A DNA stretch of 64,000 nucleotides from Peptostreptococcaceae bacterium (GTDB lineage: Bacteria > Bacillota > Clostridia > Peptostreptococcales > Filifactoraceae): assembly GCA_030532705.1 (NCBI GenBank), contig JAUNKR010000001.1:1-64000 (forward strand), given 5' to 3'. The notes under the pieces were generated by a model. That model was not told the origin of the DNA, searched no databases, and saw only the letters and a list, made by a program, of their open reading frames with translations. Of the stretch, positions 8,714-17,322 are shown one piece after another. Each line of letters begins with the position of its first letter. The stretch's first letter is position 1. A program made the translations under genes and the position numbers.

Positions 8714-10267
8714 ATGATGCCAAGTATCCATTTTGACTTAGGCGGAATGAGCCTGATCCGGATGAATTTTTATGCCTCCGTGTTGATCCCGGCGATCATT
8801 CTTTTACGCATGGTTTTTCTCAACAGATTGCCCAAAAACACCTTTTTGGCAATGTGGGCACTTGCCGTTTTGCGACTGATCAGCCCGTTTACGCTAAGCG
8901 CTTCTTGGAGCATCCACTCCGCCATCCATCACAAAACAGATCTGCCGGTCCGCACGATCGACTCGGTATTTGATCCGCCACCTATTATGATCCACAAGGG
9001 ATCCAATATGAACGGACCGGTCGTAGTGGGACAATGGGATCTGCTGAGCTTCTGGCAATTTCTTTGGATCATCGGGATGATTTTGCTCACAGTGTTTTTC
9101 CTGATTTTGCTGGTGCGCTGCTACCGAGAGTTTCGCTTTGCATTTCCGATCAAAAATTCTTTTATCACCGCCTTGCACGAGCAACAAGATTTTAAGCGTA
9201 GGGTGCGCATTTTGCAAAGCGATCGGATCCAAGCGCCGCTCACCTATGGCATTTTGCGACCGATCATCCTGCTCCCGAGCAACATCGATCCGAAGAACAC
9301 TATGATGCTCCGCTATATCCTTGAGCACGAATATATCCACATCCGTCGATTCGATGCACTGATGAAGCTCCTTTTGATCGCAGTTCTTTGCGTTCATTGG
9401 TTCAATCCTTTGGTATGGGTCCTGTATATTCTAGCCAATCGAGATCTGGAGCTCTCCTGCGATGAAGCCGTGCTTCGTAAATTTGACGGGGACATTCGCT
9501 CCTCCTATGCGATGACACTGATCCGGATGGAAGAAGCAAAAAGCGGTTTCGCCCCTCTTTGTACGGGTTTTAGCAAAAATGCGATCGAAGAAAGGGTGCG
9601 ATCGATCATGAAGGCACGAAAAAAGACTTTGCTCGCTACAGCGATCTCGGCTCTTCTCATTCTAGTCGTAGCGATCACCTTGACGACATCGGAAAGAGAG
9701 ATCCCAAAAGGAGAACGTACCGCCTCGGGTGATCCGGATCACAGTCCGCTTCAAGAGTTTCGTTTTGACGGCTATACGAAAATGACGGTGGATCAATTTC
9801 GACAAAAAGCGCTGTTTCTGATGGATGAAGAGCCGGAGCTTCAAGCCGTCGCAGAAGATCTTTCCGAAAAAATCTCCAAAAAGGATCCTATAAGCCGAGA
9901 ACAACTTCTGGCATCCGATCCATTATCAGATTTTGCCTATTATATTTTGGAACCACTCGCATCCGAACAGTTTGAAGCAAGAGCCTTTCCCGGCGTAGCC
10001 GAAAAAAACGGCATGACCATCGAGTATGTTCTGCGATTGAATATCAAGGATCCTTCGCTACTCACCGTCGGAGCCTATCGCGCGACCATCGAAAAGGCTC
10101 AGCAGAACATCCGGCTTGTGCTCGATGAACCTGATCAAGCCCAAGAGGGAGACTCTTCGATGAGTCAGGAGCTATTGAATCGGCGGATGGAAGTTCTCCA
10201 AGACAAATATGATTCGGATGCACTTGATCTTGAGATCGACTATTTCGCAGACAATAGGATGGGGTAG
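8714..10267 (+). CDS. BlaR1/MecR1-like M56 peptidase sensor with atypical sensor domain
   Basis: 517 residues. The N-terminal membrane part has about four helices, and a cytoplasmic zinc metalloprotease loop carries HEYIHIRRFD (HExxH) with a downstream ELSCDEAV glutamate, as in the M56 family. After the last transmembrane helix (about residues 310-330) the outer domain is only about 190 residues. It lacks the SxxK and KTG motifs of the penicillin-binding sensor of true BlaR1. So the signal is probably not a beta-lactam. Start at 8714 follows GAGGTG and is eight bases past the blaI stop; the two genes form an operon. It ends in an acidic tail without known domain. Confidence 0.8.
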   Translation: MMPSIHFDLGGMSLIRMNFYASVLIPAIILLRMVFLNRLPKNTFLAMWALAVLRLISPFTLSASWSIHSAIHHKTDLPVRTIDSVFDPPPIMIHKGSNMNGPVVVGQWDLLSFWQFLWIIGMILLTVFFLILLVRCYREFRFAFPIKNSFITALHEQQDFKRRVRILQSDRIQAPLTYGILRPIILLPSNIDPKNTMMLRYILEHEYIHIRRFDALMKLLLIAVLCVHWFNPLVWVLYILANRDLELSCDEAVLRKFDGDIRSSYAMTLIRMEEAKSGFAPLCTGFSKNAIEERVRSIMKARKKTLLATAISALLILVVAITLTTSEREIPKGERTASGDPDHSPLQEFRFDGYTKMTVDQFRQKALFLMDEEPELQAVAEDLSEKISKKDPISREQLLASDPLSDFAYYILEPLASEQFEARAFPGVAEKNGMTIEYVLRLNIKDPSLLTVGAYRATIEKAQQNIRLVLDEPDQAQEGDSSMSQELLNRRMEVLQDKYDSDALDLEIDYFADNRMG

Positions 10268-10360
10268 TCTTTCAGATTTTTTGTTCGGACAAAATCAAAA
10301 TACGACATTTTAGTATATACCTGCTTTAATAACATATGTGTTTAGGGATAGGAGCTAATG

Positions 10361-10502
10361 TTTTATACTAAACCTCATTAGAAAAATAGTTGTCAACCTT
10401 GTATATCGATAGCCGTTCTTTGCTTCCGGCCTTGTCGGGAGCGCTGACCTCGCTGTTCGATCAAAGCAGAACGATCATGATCTCAGCTATGGTTTAGTAG
10501 GT
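10361..10502 (-). repeat. Dispersed ~145-base element, copy A
   Basis: On the minus strand this matches 19758-19905 (plus) at roughly three bases in four. Conserved blocks include TAGCTGAGATCATGATCGTT, a hairpin ending CGGAAGCAAAGAA, and TTGACAACT-TTTTTCTAA. Copy A ends are short inverted repeats (TACTAAACC...GGTTTAGTA). It lies between two convergent gene ends, so it is not a normal promoter. A non-coding RNA or a non-autonomous transposable element (MITE) are both possible. Confidence 0.7.
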
Positions 10503-10558
10503 TTTGGTTTTGTTCTTTTCAAAAAACTTTCGCATGATCTATATTTTAACCCAAGCAG

Positions 10559-10599
10559 AAAACCCTCCTTGCCGAAAGTCCGGTAAAGAGGGTTTTTTT
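10559..10599. terminator. Bidirectional intrinsic terminator
   Basis: Stem AACCCTC...GAGGGTT with a run of seven T on the plus strand. It lies between the convergent blaR-like gene and the FAD protein gene and can serve the plus-strand transcript best; the minus-strand copy has a shorter T tract. Confidence 0.85.
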
Positions 10600-10718
10600 G
10601 ATCCCGAAGGATCTTTTTATCAGCTTTTGCTCATCTGATCGATGCGCTCCTTTTCAACTATAGCTACAGTCCTTTCTTGCGAATCGTGCCGTTCCGCAAG
10701 ACCATCGGATCGCTCGGA

Positions 10719-12152
10719 TCAATAAAGTTCTTTGATCAATCGATGGGCTGTCATCTGCATGATCAGCAGCGAGTTATTTCGGTATTGGACGCCGGATGCC
10801 AAAACCCCATGTACATGAAGATTGTTGAGCGTTCCATATCGAGGCGATATTGCCGCCATATTTTCGGGCACGACCGCCAAACCGCCGTACTCATCGACCA
10901 TCACATAGCGTTTGTCCAATAGCGAGGAGAGCAATTCATTTTTTTCGCAAACTTTTGCTAATGACGTATCCAGTCCGGTCGCATTGATCGCATAGTCGAA
11001 AACGATGGACTCGTCGAGGCTTCCATCTTCACGCCTCAACACGAATTTTCCGTCTTCCCGAAGCTCTACACCGCAGATCTTCTCCGGCATGCTGAGAACG
11101 CCCCGCTCCTCTGCATCGATCAAGATCTCCGCGGATTCAAGCGGAAGCGGACTTCGGTTCAAACACATGAACGGATGATACTTCGCTCTGAATTTGACTC
11201 GATCGGCATTCCCCATCGAATCCCATACTTTGTTGAAAACAAGGTTCATGATCGGCAATAATGCCTGTACTCTCGCAAGCTCCTCCGGCTCTCGAATATT
11301 CATTCGAAGCTCATCGATGCCGCTTCGCATATGCTTTTTGACAAATCGTTCAAAATCAACATCATGCGCCTTGAGTTCCTGTGTAAAGAGCTCGTCGAAC
11401 TGCTCAAAACTGATCCGGCCGAAATTCTCCGACAAGATCTGCTGAAGCTTGTCCATCGTCAGCACCTTGACTTCGAGCGTAGTCGGATCGACACGAACGG
11501 TCGGGATCACATTGCTTCTGGAGAACATCGCCACTTTTTCGATCTTTTTCTCCGTGATCAAATGCGTCGTCACGTCCACACCGGTCAATCCCGCTCCGAT
11601 CACGCATACATGATCCGTCGGCTTGATATTTGCGAGTTTTTCGCAGATCGGATAGATCTCCTGGATATAGTGATCGCTTTTCTCTGCGGAAGAAATATGG
11701 CGCTGAGGGATCTCTCCATTGCACAGATGTACGCGATCATAGCGTCGAACGCTTCCTTTCTCGGTCTCAAGCTCCCACTGCTCTCCGACCTTATCCATGC
11801 GCACGATCCTCTCCGTGATCTTATTTGCCTTTGTATTTGCGATGGTTTTTTCCAAACGATCTCTTGTATATTCCCCAAAAGCCGAGCGTGAAGTATATAC
11901 CGGCTCGGGCCTATCATTTTCTTGATGCCAGTTCGCCAGATCATCATTGTTTTGATAATCATAGCTGATCTTTCTTGTTTTGAGGTTTAGGATCACATCC
12001 TCGGATTCCTCGCGATATGGGTATCCCCTTCCAAAACTCTCTTCTGAATCGTAGCAGTCGATCGATACCTTCGACGGATCGACCTCTTTTTCATAGGCTG
12101 CCAATACCGCCATCCCGCTACTTCCCATACCGATTATAGCAATTTTTTCCAT
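10719..12152 (-). CDS. FAD/NAD(P)-binding protein (YdhS/NAD_binding_9-like)
   Basis: 477 residues. The N-terminus has the dinucleotide-binding motif IIGMGSSGMAVL, and a second Rossmann motif (VIGAGLTGVD) lies near residue 190. A conserved FGRGYPY segment and the C-terminal YAINATGL match the FAD-NAD(P)-binding family that includes YdhS and the HI0933-like/ornithine monooxygenase-like proteins. Role is probably a flavin oxidoreductase; substrate unknown. Start at 12152 has AAGGAG seven bases upstream. It is last on the minus strand before the convergent blaR-like gene and 167 bases from larC, so it may have its own promoter. Confidence 0.75.
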   Translation of the reverse strand: MEKIAIIGMGSSGMAVLAAYEKEVDPSKVSIDCYDSEESFGRGYPYREESEDVILNLKTRKISYDYQNNDDLANWHQENDRPEPVYTSRSAFGEYTRDRLEKTIANTKANKITERIVRMDKVGEQWELETEKGSVRRYDRVHLCNGEIPQRHISSAEKSDHYIQEIYPICEKLANIKPTDHVCVIGAGLTGVDVTTHLITEKKIEKVAMFSRSNVIPTVRVDPTTLEVKVLTMDKLQQILSENFGRISFEQFDELFTQELKAHDVDFERFVKKHMRSGIDELRMNIREPEELARVQALLPIMNLVFNKVWDSMGNADRVKFRAKYHPFMCLNRSPLPLESAEILIDAEERGVLSMPEKICGVELREDGKFVLRREDGSLDESIVFDYAINATGLDTSLAKVCEKNELLSSLLDKRYVMVDEYGGLAVVPENMAAISPRYGTLNNLHVHGVLASGVQYRNNSLLIMQMTAHRLIKELY

Positions 12153-12319
12153 GTTATCTCCTTATAAAATATCAAATTTATCAAGGCCAAACTCATCTCT
12201 TCGACCCACTCTATTAAGGATACCATAGATCACTGAAACTTATTCTCAAAAACGAATTCTTATCGATCGAATTTTCTTATCGATCCGATAAGCTTTTTGT
12301 ATCATCTGAGAGCGGAAGA

Positions 12320-13375
12320 TCAAAGGATCTCGCCCAAAAAAGTACGCAAAATATTCGGCTCTTTGAATTCTTTGCTCCCCAGACCATAGCCGATCCTCTC
12401 CCATGTCGCCATCGGCATCTGTCCGAATTCGTGGACAAAGTATTTGAGCAATGCCGCTCCGGTCGGTGTGCAAAGTTCGCCCTTGATGTCTTTGCTATAG
12501 ATCGGGATGCCTTTTAGGATCTCGGCGGTCGCCGGTGCCGGAACGGGCAGTTTGCCATGCGCCGTCTTGACCTTCCCATAGCCCACATGGATCGGTGTTG
12601 CCAAGATCTTTTCCACTCCGAGATCATCCAATGCCAGACAAAAACCGACGATATCAAAAACGGCATCCTTTTCACCCAGCTCGTGAAAATGGATCTGTGA
12701 GGACGGCTTACCATGTGCGATCGCCTCCGCTTCCGCGAGGATCTGATAGATCTCCTTCGCCTGCGTTTTGATCCGAGAGGGGATCTGTAGCCGATCGATC
12801 AGATCGCCCAAGGAAGCGATGTCGTTGTGCGAATGGTGCGAAGGTCCTCCGCCATGCTCTTTGCCATGTCCGTTTTTTTCTTTATAGGACGATCTTTCGG
12901 CATGCACTTTACAACAGCTTCGATGCCCCTCCTCATCCACATGAAAATGTCCGCAACATTTTTTAGAAGTCGCTTCTTTTTCGACCTTCAATGCGATGCT
13001 TTGAGAGTCTTCCGCTCTTTCCTTCTTCTCTTTCTTATCCTTCTTATCGTGACGGTCTTTTTTATCTTTATCCTTTTTATCTTTCTTGTGATGGTCCTTC
13101 GAGTGATGATCGTCATCATCATGGTGGTGCTCATGATCGTGATGATGTTTGTGGTCGTGATGTCCACCTTCCTCTTTTCCATCGATCCGGACGATCAGGC
13201 GATTGCCTGCAATTCCCATCGATTCCCCTTTTTTACATTCCGCCTCGAGCCCATCGATCCCCATTTCGTTGAGTCTTTTTACAAAGGCTTTGGGCTCCTC
13301 CATCAGTCCGATCAGGCTCGCCAGAAGCATATCGCCCGAAGCACCCATCGTCGTCTCTATAAATAATGTTCTCAT
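12320..13375 (-). CDS. larC: Nickel-pincer cofactor protein LarC, LarC1 part only
   Basis: 351 residues. The start MRTLFIETTMGASGDMLL and internal IHFHELGEKDA..DIVGFCLALDDL and LCTPTGAALLKYF segments match LarC1, which with LarC2 inserts nickel into the pincer nucleotide using CTP. Between about residues 75 and 210 it carries a very unusual insert: a His/Asp-rich run, then Lys/Asp-rich repeats, a CCGHFH/CCKVH Cys-His pair and another His-rich stretch. This is probably a nickel-binding store. After the LarC1 end (NILRTFLGEIL) there is a stop and only 167 bases before the next gene, so LarC2 is missing in every frame. Start follows AGGAG. Third gene of larEBC. Confidence 0.8.
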   Translation of the reverse strand: MRTLFIETTMGASGDMLLASLIGLMEEPKAFVKRLNEMGIDGLEAECKKGESMGIAGNRLIVRIDGKEEGGHHDHKHHHDHEHHHDDDDHHSKDHHKKDKKDKDKKDRHDKKDKKEKKERAEDSQSIALKVEKEATSKKCCGHFHVDEEGHRSCCKVHAERSSYKEKNGHGKEHGGGPSHHSHNDIASLGDLIDRLQIPSRIKTQAKEIYQILAEAEAIAHGKPSSQIHFHELGEKDAVFDIVGFCLALDDLGVEKILATPIHVGYGKVKTAHGKLPVPAPATAEILKGIPIYSKDIKGELCTPTGAALLKYFVHEFGQMPMATWERIGYGLGSKEFKEPNILRTFLGEIL

Positions 13376-13496
13376 AGTTCTCCTATCTGTTTCTGTGTAA
13401 ATGTCATCAAGCTCCATCGGATCTTCTCCGTTTGAAGCCTTCTTCATTTTCCCGCCTCGAATGCATTGACATAAAGCAGGATCTCCTAAAAATTCC

Positions 13497-14246
13497 TTAC
13501 ATCTTGTTGATCATACTTGCCAGATAACCGGCTCCGAAACCATTGTCGATATTGACGACACTGACTCCGCTCGCACAGGAACTGAGCATCGAGAGCAAGG
13601 TCGTCACACCCTGCATGTTGGCACCATAGCCGATACTGGTCGGTACGGCGATGACGGGACGATCCGCCAGTCCGCCGATCACGGAAACAAGTGCACCTTC
13701 CATCCCTGCTACCGCGATGATCACACGAGCCTGCATGATCGTCGGTAGCTCCGCAAGCAGACGATGTAAGCCGGCAACGCCGACATCGTAAAGTCTTTTG
13801 ACCTCATTGCCCAAGGTCTCGGCTGTGACGGCTGCCTCCTCGGCGATCGGAATGTCGCTTGTACCGGCTGTGACCACCAGCACATAGCCCCTATCCTCGA
13901 TCTCTCGCTTTACTGGATTGACGACTGCGATCCGAGCCAACGGATGATACTCCAGCTTTAGATCCTCTTTCAGTTCCTCCGCCTTCTCCTCATTCAAACG
14001 AGTGACCAGGATATTGCTCTCGCTTCCGAGTTTCTCCAAGATCCCTCGCAGCTGTTCTACCGTCTTGCCTTCGCCGAAGATCACTTCCGCAACTCCCTGC
14101 CGGATCTTGCGATGCGTATCGAGCCGAGCAAATCCGATATCATCAAAGCCCTCCTTCTCAAAAGGCTGAAGTTTCAATTCAAGCAAAGCCTCCTCCGGTG
14201 TTTTTTGTCCATCTGCGACCGCTCGAAGCAATTTGATCGTATCCAT
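13497..14246 (-). CDS. larB: Pyridinium-3,5-biscarboxylic acid mononucleotide synthase LarB
   Basis: 249 residues, normal for LarB. It carries the AIR carboxylase (PurE-like) core: VTAGTSDIPIAEEA, AGMEGALVSVIGGL and a VPTSIGYGANMQGVTTLLSML glycine-rich segment, ending VNIDNGFGAGYLA. LarB carboxylates and hydrolyses nicotinic acid adenine dinucleotide in the first step of the pincer cofactor pathway. Start chosen at MDTIKLL with AAAGGA upstream; the longer frame lacks a site. It lies between larE (upstream, 86 bases) and larC (downstream, 121 bases). Confidence 0.9.
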   Translation of the reverse strand: MDTIKLLRAVADGQKTPEEALLELKLQPFEKEGFDDIGFARLDTHRKIRQGVAEVIFGEGKTVEQLRGILEKLGSESNILVTRLNEEKAEELKEDLKLEYHPLARIAVVNPVKREIEDRGYVLVVTAGTSDIPIAEEAAVTAETLGNEVKRLYDVGVAGLHRLLAELPTIMQARVIIAVAGMEGALVSVIGGLADRPVIAVPTSIGYGANMQGVTTLLSMLSSCASGVSVVNIDNGFGAGYLASMINKM

Positions 14247-14332
14247 AATATCCTTTCTGTCGGAAAGCCGACCTCGATGATCCGACCTTTTGATCGGAGT
14301 TATTTTCATAGACTCTTGGCGATGACCGACCG

Positions 14333-15070
14333 CTATCTTTCCTTGAGATCCAAAAGCACTTCGTCAAAGCAGATCTTCTCCAGGATCTCTTTGCGCATCG
14401 CAAGCGCCTTGGGCATCTGATCCGCCTTAAGCTGCAATCTCGCACATTTGCCAAGCACCCGCACGCGAAAGTCTGTAAATCCCATCTCAAATAACGCCTG
14501 CTCCGATCGCTCGATCTTCTCCAAAGTCTCCTGATCGATCCTCGTATCCGTCGGCACCCGTGTCGCAAGGCAGGCATAGGCGGGTTTGTCCCATGTGAAC
14601 AGTCCGGCTTCTTTGGAAAGTTCACGGATCCTCCGCTTTGTAAGCCCCGCCATACGAAGTGGCGAGAGGATCCCGATCTCCGGCAATGCTTGCATCCCCG
14701 GTCGATCGCTCGGATCATCATCCGCATTGGAGCCGTCGATCACGATGTCATAGCCCTCCACACGAGCCAGCTCGTATAGCGCTCCCAGACCGCTACGCTT
14801 GCAGTGGTAACAGCGCTTTTCGTCATTTTGCACGACCAGATCATTCTTCAGCACGCTCCGCTCCAGCACTCGAAGCTCGACTCCGAGTTTTTGCGCAAGC
14901 CTTTTTGCATCGTCAAGCTCAAATGCCGGCTGAAATTCTGTCTTGAGGTAGTAGGGCCGGATCTGCGCGCCATGGCTGAGCCCGGCATAAAGCAGATAAG
15001 CCGAATCGACTCCGCCTGAAAAACAAAGTGCCACCTTACGATATTTTGTAAAAAAATCCTCTAAATTCAT
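14333..15070 (-). CDS. larE: Pincer cofactor sulfur transferase LarE, three-cysteine type
   Basis: 245 residues. An N-terminal PP-loop (FSGGVDSAYLL) binds and adenylates the substrate carboxylates. Cysteines occur as EKRCYHCKRSG (CxxC, about residues 82-85) and AYACLATRVP (about residue 162). The last one is the position that donates its sulfur in Lactiplantibacillus LarE. The additional CxxC matches LarE proteins that hold a [4Fe-4S] cluster by three cysteines and can work catalytically. Start could be 15070 or 15082; 15070 (MNLEDFF) matches relatives best. First gene of larEBC. LarA, the racemase that would use the cofactor, is not in the window. Confidence 0.88.
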   Translation of the reverse strand: MNLEDFFTKYRKVALCFSGGVDSAYLLYAGLSHGAQIRPYYLKTEFQPAFELDDAKRLAQKLGVELRVLERSVLKNDLVVQNDEKRCYHCKRSGLGALYELARVEGYDIVIDGSNADDDPSDRPGMQALPEIGILSPLRMAGLTKRRIRELSKEAGLFTWDKPAYACLATRVPTDTRIDQETLEKIERSEQALFEMGFTDFRVRVLGKCARLQLKADQMPKALAMRKEILEKICFDEVLLDLKER

Positions 15071-15524
15071 ATAGCACACCATCTTTTTTAGTTATTTCGA
15101 TCCATTACGCAGCTCCAATCTAAACCTTTGGACAAATACAAAATAAACCCTGCAAATACTCATCCACTTTTTGCCCTTCTTCCGTTTTCGCTCCTGCATC
15201 GTCAAAGGATATTGCTCCGTCTCTTACAGCATGCTCCAAACAAGACCCGAAGAGTTTATCTTCTTTTATCCTTCGATACCTTTAGTCCATCTTCTCCGCA
15301 TACTGTTCGCAGATCTCAGCCATGCCGAGCAGGATCCGAGGACTTTATCCTCTTTTGCCTTATGATTGGTTTTATCTTGTCAAAAGATCTCCGCCTCGCC
15401 AAATCGCTTAGGCTTTCGGATCTTTCGCTGTAACTTGATCTTTTATAAAAGACCTCTCCGAAAGAAGCCTTCCTCAACATTATATCACGGAAAAAAGTTT
15501 TTCTTATCGATCTTTTATTTTTCG
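15071..15524. other. Divergent intergenic region
   Basis: About 450 bases between larE (minus) and the cupin pair (plus). It has short open frames on both strands but none with a ribosome binding site or recognisable protein. The larE promoter must lie here but no clear hexamer pair was found for it. Confidence 0.45.
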
Positions 15525-15554
15525 TTGCCGTGGCAATGGAATTTGTTGTATAAA
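15525..15554 (+). promoter_or_regulatory. Probable promoter of the cupin operon
   Basis: TTGCCG (15525-15530), an 18-base spacer and TATAAA (15549-15554), 33 bases before the first cupin start. GTTGCCGTGGCAA-like symmetry around the -35 box could be an operator. Confidence 0.5.
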
Positions 15555-15587
15555 TAGTATAAGATAAAGACAAACAAGGAGGCAATT

Positions 15588-15917
15588 ATGGCAGGATTTA
15601 AAAATATTGAAAAAGGGAGCATCTTCAAACTCCCTGAACTGATCGACTACAAAACAAATCGCGTGATCAGTCTCGCGCTATGCGATTCCCCGGATATTCG
15701 GATCGTCCTGTTTTCCTTTGACAAAGACGAGGCGATCACCGAAGAACAAACACCGAATACAGAGCAATTCACCTTGATCGAAGGACAGATGGAAGTCGTG
15801 ATCGAGGGGAAAAAATTTATGTTGAATGAAAATGAAACGATTATTGTAAAACCGGAAGAGGAGCATTCTTTGCTTGCGCTCGTGCCATGCAAAATGCTTC
15901 AAACCAGTATCAAATAG
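15588..15917 (+). CDS. Small cupin-domain protein
   Basis: 109 residues, a single cupin barrel. The first motif region reads NTEQFTLIEGQMEVVIEGKKFML and the second EEEHSLLALV. In the first motif the usual metal-binding histidines are largely replaced, so metal binding is doubtful. AAGGAGG precedes the start. The next gene, nine bases downstream, encodes a better-conserved paralogue (motifs align: QID/LIDY-K/EQN start, IxxGEN/NENETI). They probably form a homo- or heterodimer with a sensing or small-molecule role. A Crp/Fnr regulator lies convergently downstream. Confidence 0.7.
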   Translation: MAGFKNIEKGSIFKLPELIDYKTNRVISLALCDSPDIRIVLFSFDKDEAITEEQTPNTEQFTLIEGQMEVVIEGKKFMLNENETIIVKPEEEHSLLALVPCKMLQTSIK

Positions 15918-15926
15918 GAGGAGATC

Positions 15927-16271
15927 ATGAGCAAAGCATTTATCAACCACATGCCGATGGGCGAAGTTTTTTCAATGGCAGAACAGATCGATTACGAACA
16001 AAACAAGGTGGCAAGCATCACCCTCGTCAAGCGTTCCGACTTGATCGTGACCCTTTTTTCACTCTATGAGGGCGAAGAGATCGGCGGTCATTCCTCGACC
16101 GGCGATGCGATGGTGTCTGTTTTGGACGGTACTGCCGAGATCACGATCGGCGATCAGGTCCATATCGTGAATAAAGGCGAGAATATCATCATGCCGGCAA
16201 ATATCCGCCATGCCCTCAAGGCACAAAAATCATTCAAAATGCTCTTGACCGTCGTCAAGCCGGCGGAATAA
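15927..16271 (+). CDS. Small cupin-domain protein, paralogue
   Basis: 114 residues. Cupin motif 1 is GGHSSTGDAMVSVLDGTAEIT and motif 2 has GENIIMPANIRHALKA, with one histidine in each motif. Similar small cupins occur in anaerobes near Crp/Fnr regulators or hydroxylamine reductase genes. AGGAGG precedes the ATG by six bases. Ligand unknown. Second gene of the pair, followed by a hairpin terminator shared with the convergent regulator gene. Confidence 0.72.
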   Translation: MSKAFINHMPMGEVFSMAEQIDYEQNKVASITLVKRSDLIVTLFSLYEGEEIGGHSSTGDAMVSVLDGTAEITIGDQVHIVNKGENIIMPANIRHALKAQKSFKMLLTVVKPAE

Positions 16272-16346
16272 AATATCGGTCAAAAACCGTTGGGCTTTTA
16301 TGATCAGCCGATCATTCGCCCAAAATATGCTTCAAACGATCAAAAA

Positions 16347-16402
16347 ACACAGCGAGGTAAAGCGCCAAGGCTATCTAAACCTTGGATCTTTCCGCTGTGT
16401 TT
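16347..16402. terminator. Long bidirectional hairpin terminator
   Basis: Outer stem AACACAGCG...CGCTGTGTT and inner stem CCAAGG...CCTTGG, with TTTTATTT on the plus side and a matching A-rich side before it. It lies between the cupin operon and the convergent regulator gene. Confidence 0.75.
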
Positions 16403-16436
16403 TATTTGATACCGAAAAGTCGTTTACGATTCTATT

Positions 16437-17132
16437 TTACGGATAGCGCTTGAGGACGAAGCTGTTTTTATAAAAATCAAGGATCTGCTCTTCCTTCATT
16501 CTTCCGAGCTCTCTGGACAATGCACTGCAATTCACATTGAGATAGTCCGCAAAGTCCGACCGATTGACAAAGGGGATCGTAAAAGCATTCTTTTTGTTGA
16601 TGCTTGCCTGTAAGTAAAGATAATTGTATATTTTTTCGCGTAAGGATCGGATCGAGGTCATATAGAGTTTGTTGCGAAGCGATTTGTTTTCTTCAGAGAT
16701 CAGAAACAGCAGATTGCGCATGATCAGGCTTTTGAACTGGCAGAAAGGAATTCCTTTGGAGACCACTTCGCGCGGATCGATCACGAGTACCTGACAATCA
16801 TCCACACAGACCGCCCCATAAGGCGCTACATTGTCTTTGGAAAACACCAGAGACCCCCCGATCAGATCGCCTCTTTTCATTTCAAACAAAATATTGCGCT
16901 CCCCGACCGAATTCACATTATAAAGATACACATTGCCCGAAAGCACCACCCGAAGAAGATCCACTCGCTCCCCAAAATCGACGATATGCTCATCCTTTGC
17001 ATATTTTTTCTCCGACACGTCCAAACATTGTAACACCTCTTTGATATTGATCCCGCCCAGATCGTTAAAGATCGGCAGATCGGAATAGATATCCTTGATC
17101 AAAGTATTTTTCATAAGCTCTCGATTTGCCAT
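16437..17132 (-). CDS. Crp/Fnr-family transcription regulator
   Basis: 231 residues. The N-terminal cyclic-nucleotide-binding-like barrel (residues about 20-130: HIVDFGERVDLLRVVLSGNVYLY, RGDLIGGSLVFS) is followed by a dimer helix and a winged helix with FVNRSDFADYLNVNCSALSRELGRMKEE. There is no N-terminal four-cysteine Fnr cluster motif, so it is not an O2-sensing Fnr by that criterion. Start at 17132 follows GGAG; upstream extension has no site. It is convergent with the cupin pair and may control it, a common arrangement, though no binding site was proven. Confidence 0.8.
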   Translation of the reverse strand: MANRELMKNTLIKDIYSDLPIFNDLGGINIKEVLQCLDVSEKKYAKDEHIVDFGERVDLLRVVLSGNVYLYNVNSVGERNILFEMKRGDLIGGSLVFSKDNVAPYGAVCVDDCQVLVIDPREVVSKGIPFCQFKSLIMRNLLFLISEENKSLRNKLYMTSIRSLREKIYNYLYLQASINKKNAFTIPFVNRSDFADYLNVNCSALSRELGRMKEEQILDFYKNSFVLKRYP

Positions 17133-17322
17133 AATTCTCCATCCTCGCCAAAACTGCGCCCTTTCAACCATCTTTATCCAGCACGACCCAGCCTCCACAC
17201 CTCTTTGGTAGATCGCTTTTGCATCGCCTTTGTTTCCTTCCGCTTAAAAATGTCTTTTGCTCCCACAGCATCATTATATCCTTCCTGCTCCAACTGCACA
17301 AGACCATCCCCTCAAAACGCTA

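Noticed and set aside
12246-12473. Possible -1 frameshift at TTTTTTGGGC near the LarC1 end giving a longer LarC
   Set aside because: The shifted frame reads GRDPLIFRSQMIQKAY and ends within 75 bases; it has no similarity to LarC2 and there is no room for the roughly 150-residue domain.
12827-13366. 179-codon plus-strand frame with long hydrophobic runs
   Set aside because: It is the complement of the His/Lys/Asp-rich insert of larC, which reads as a false membrane protein.
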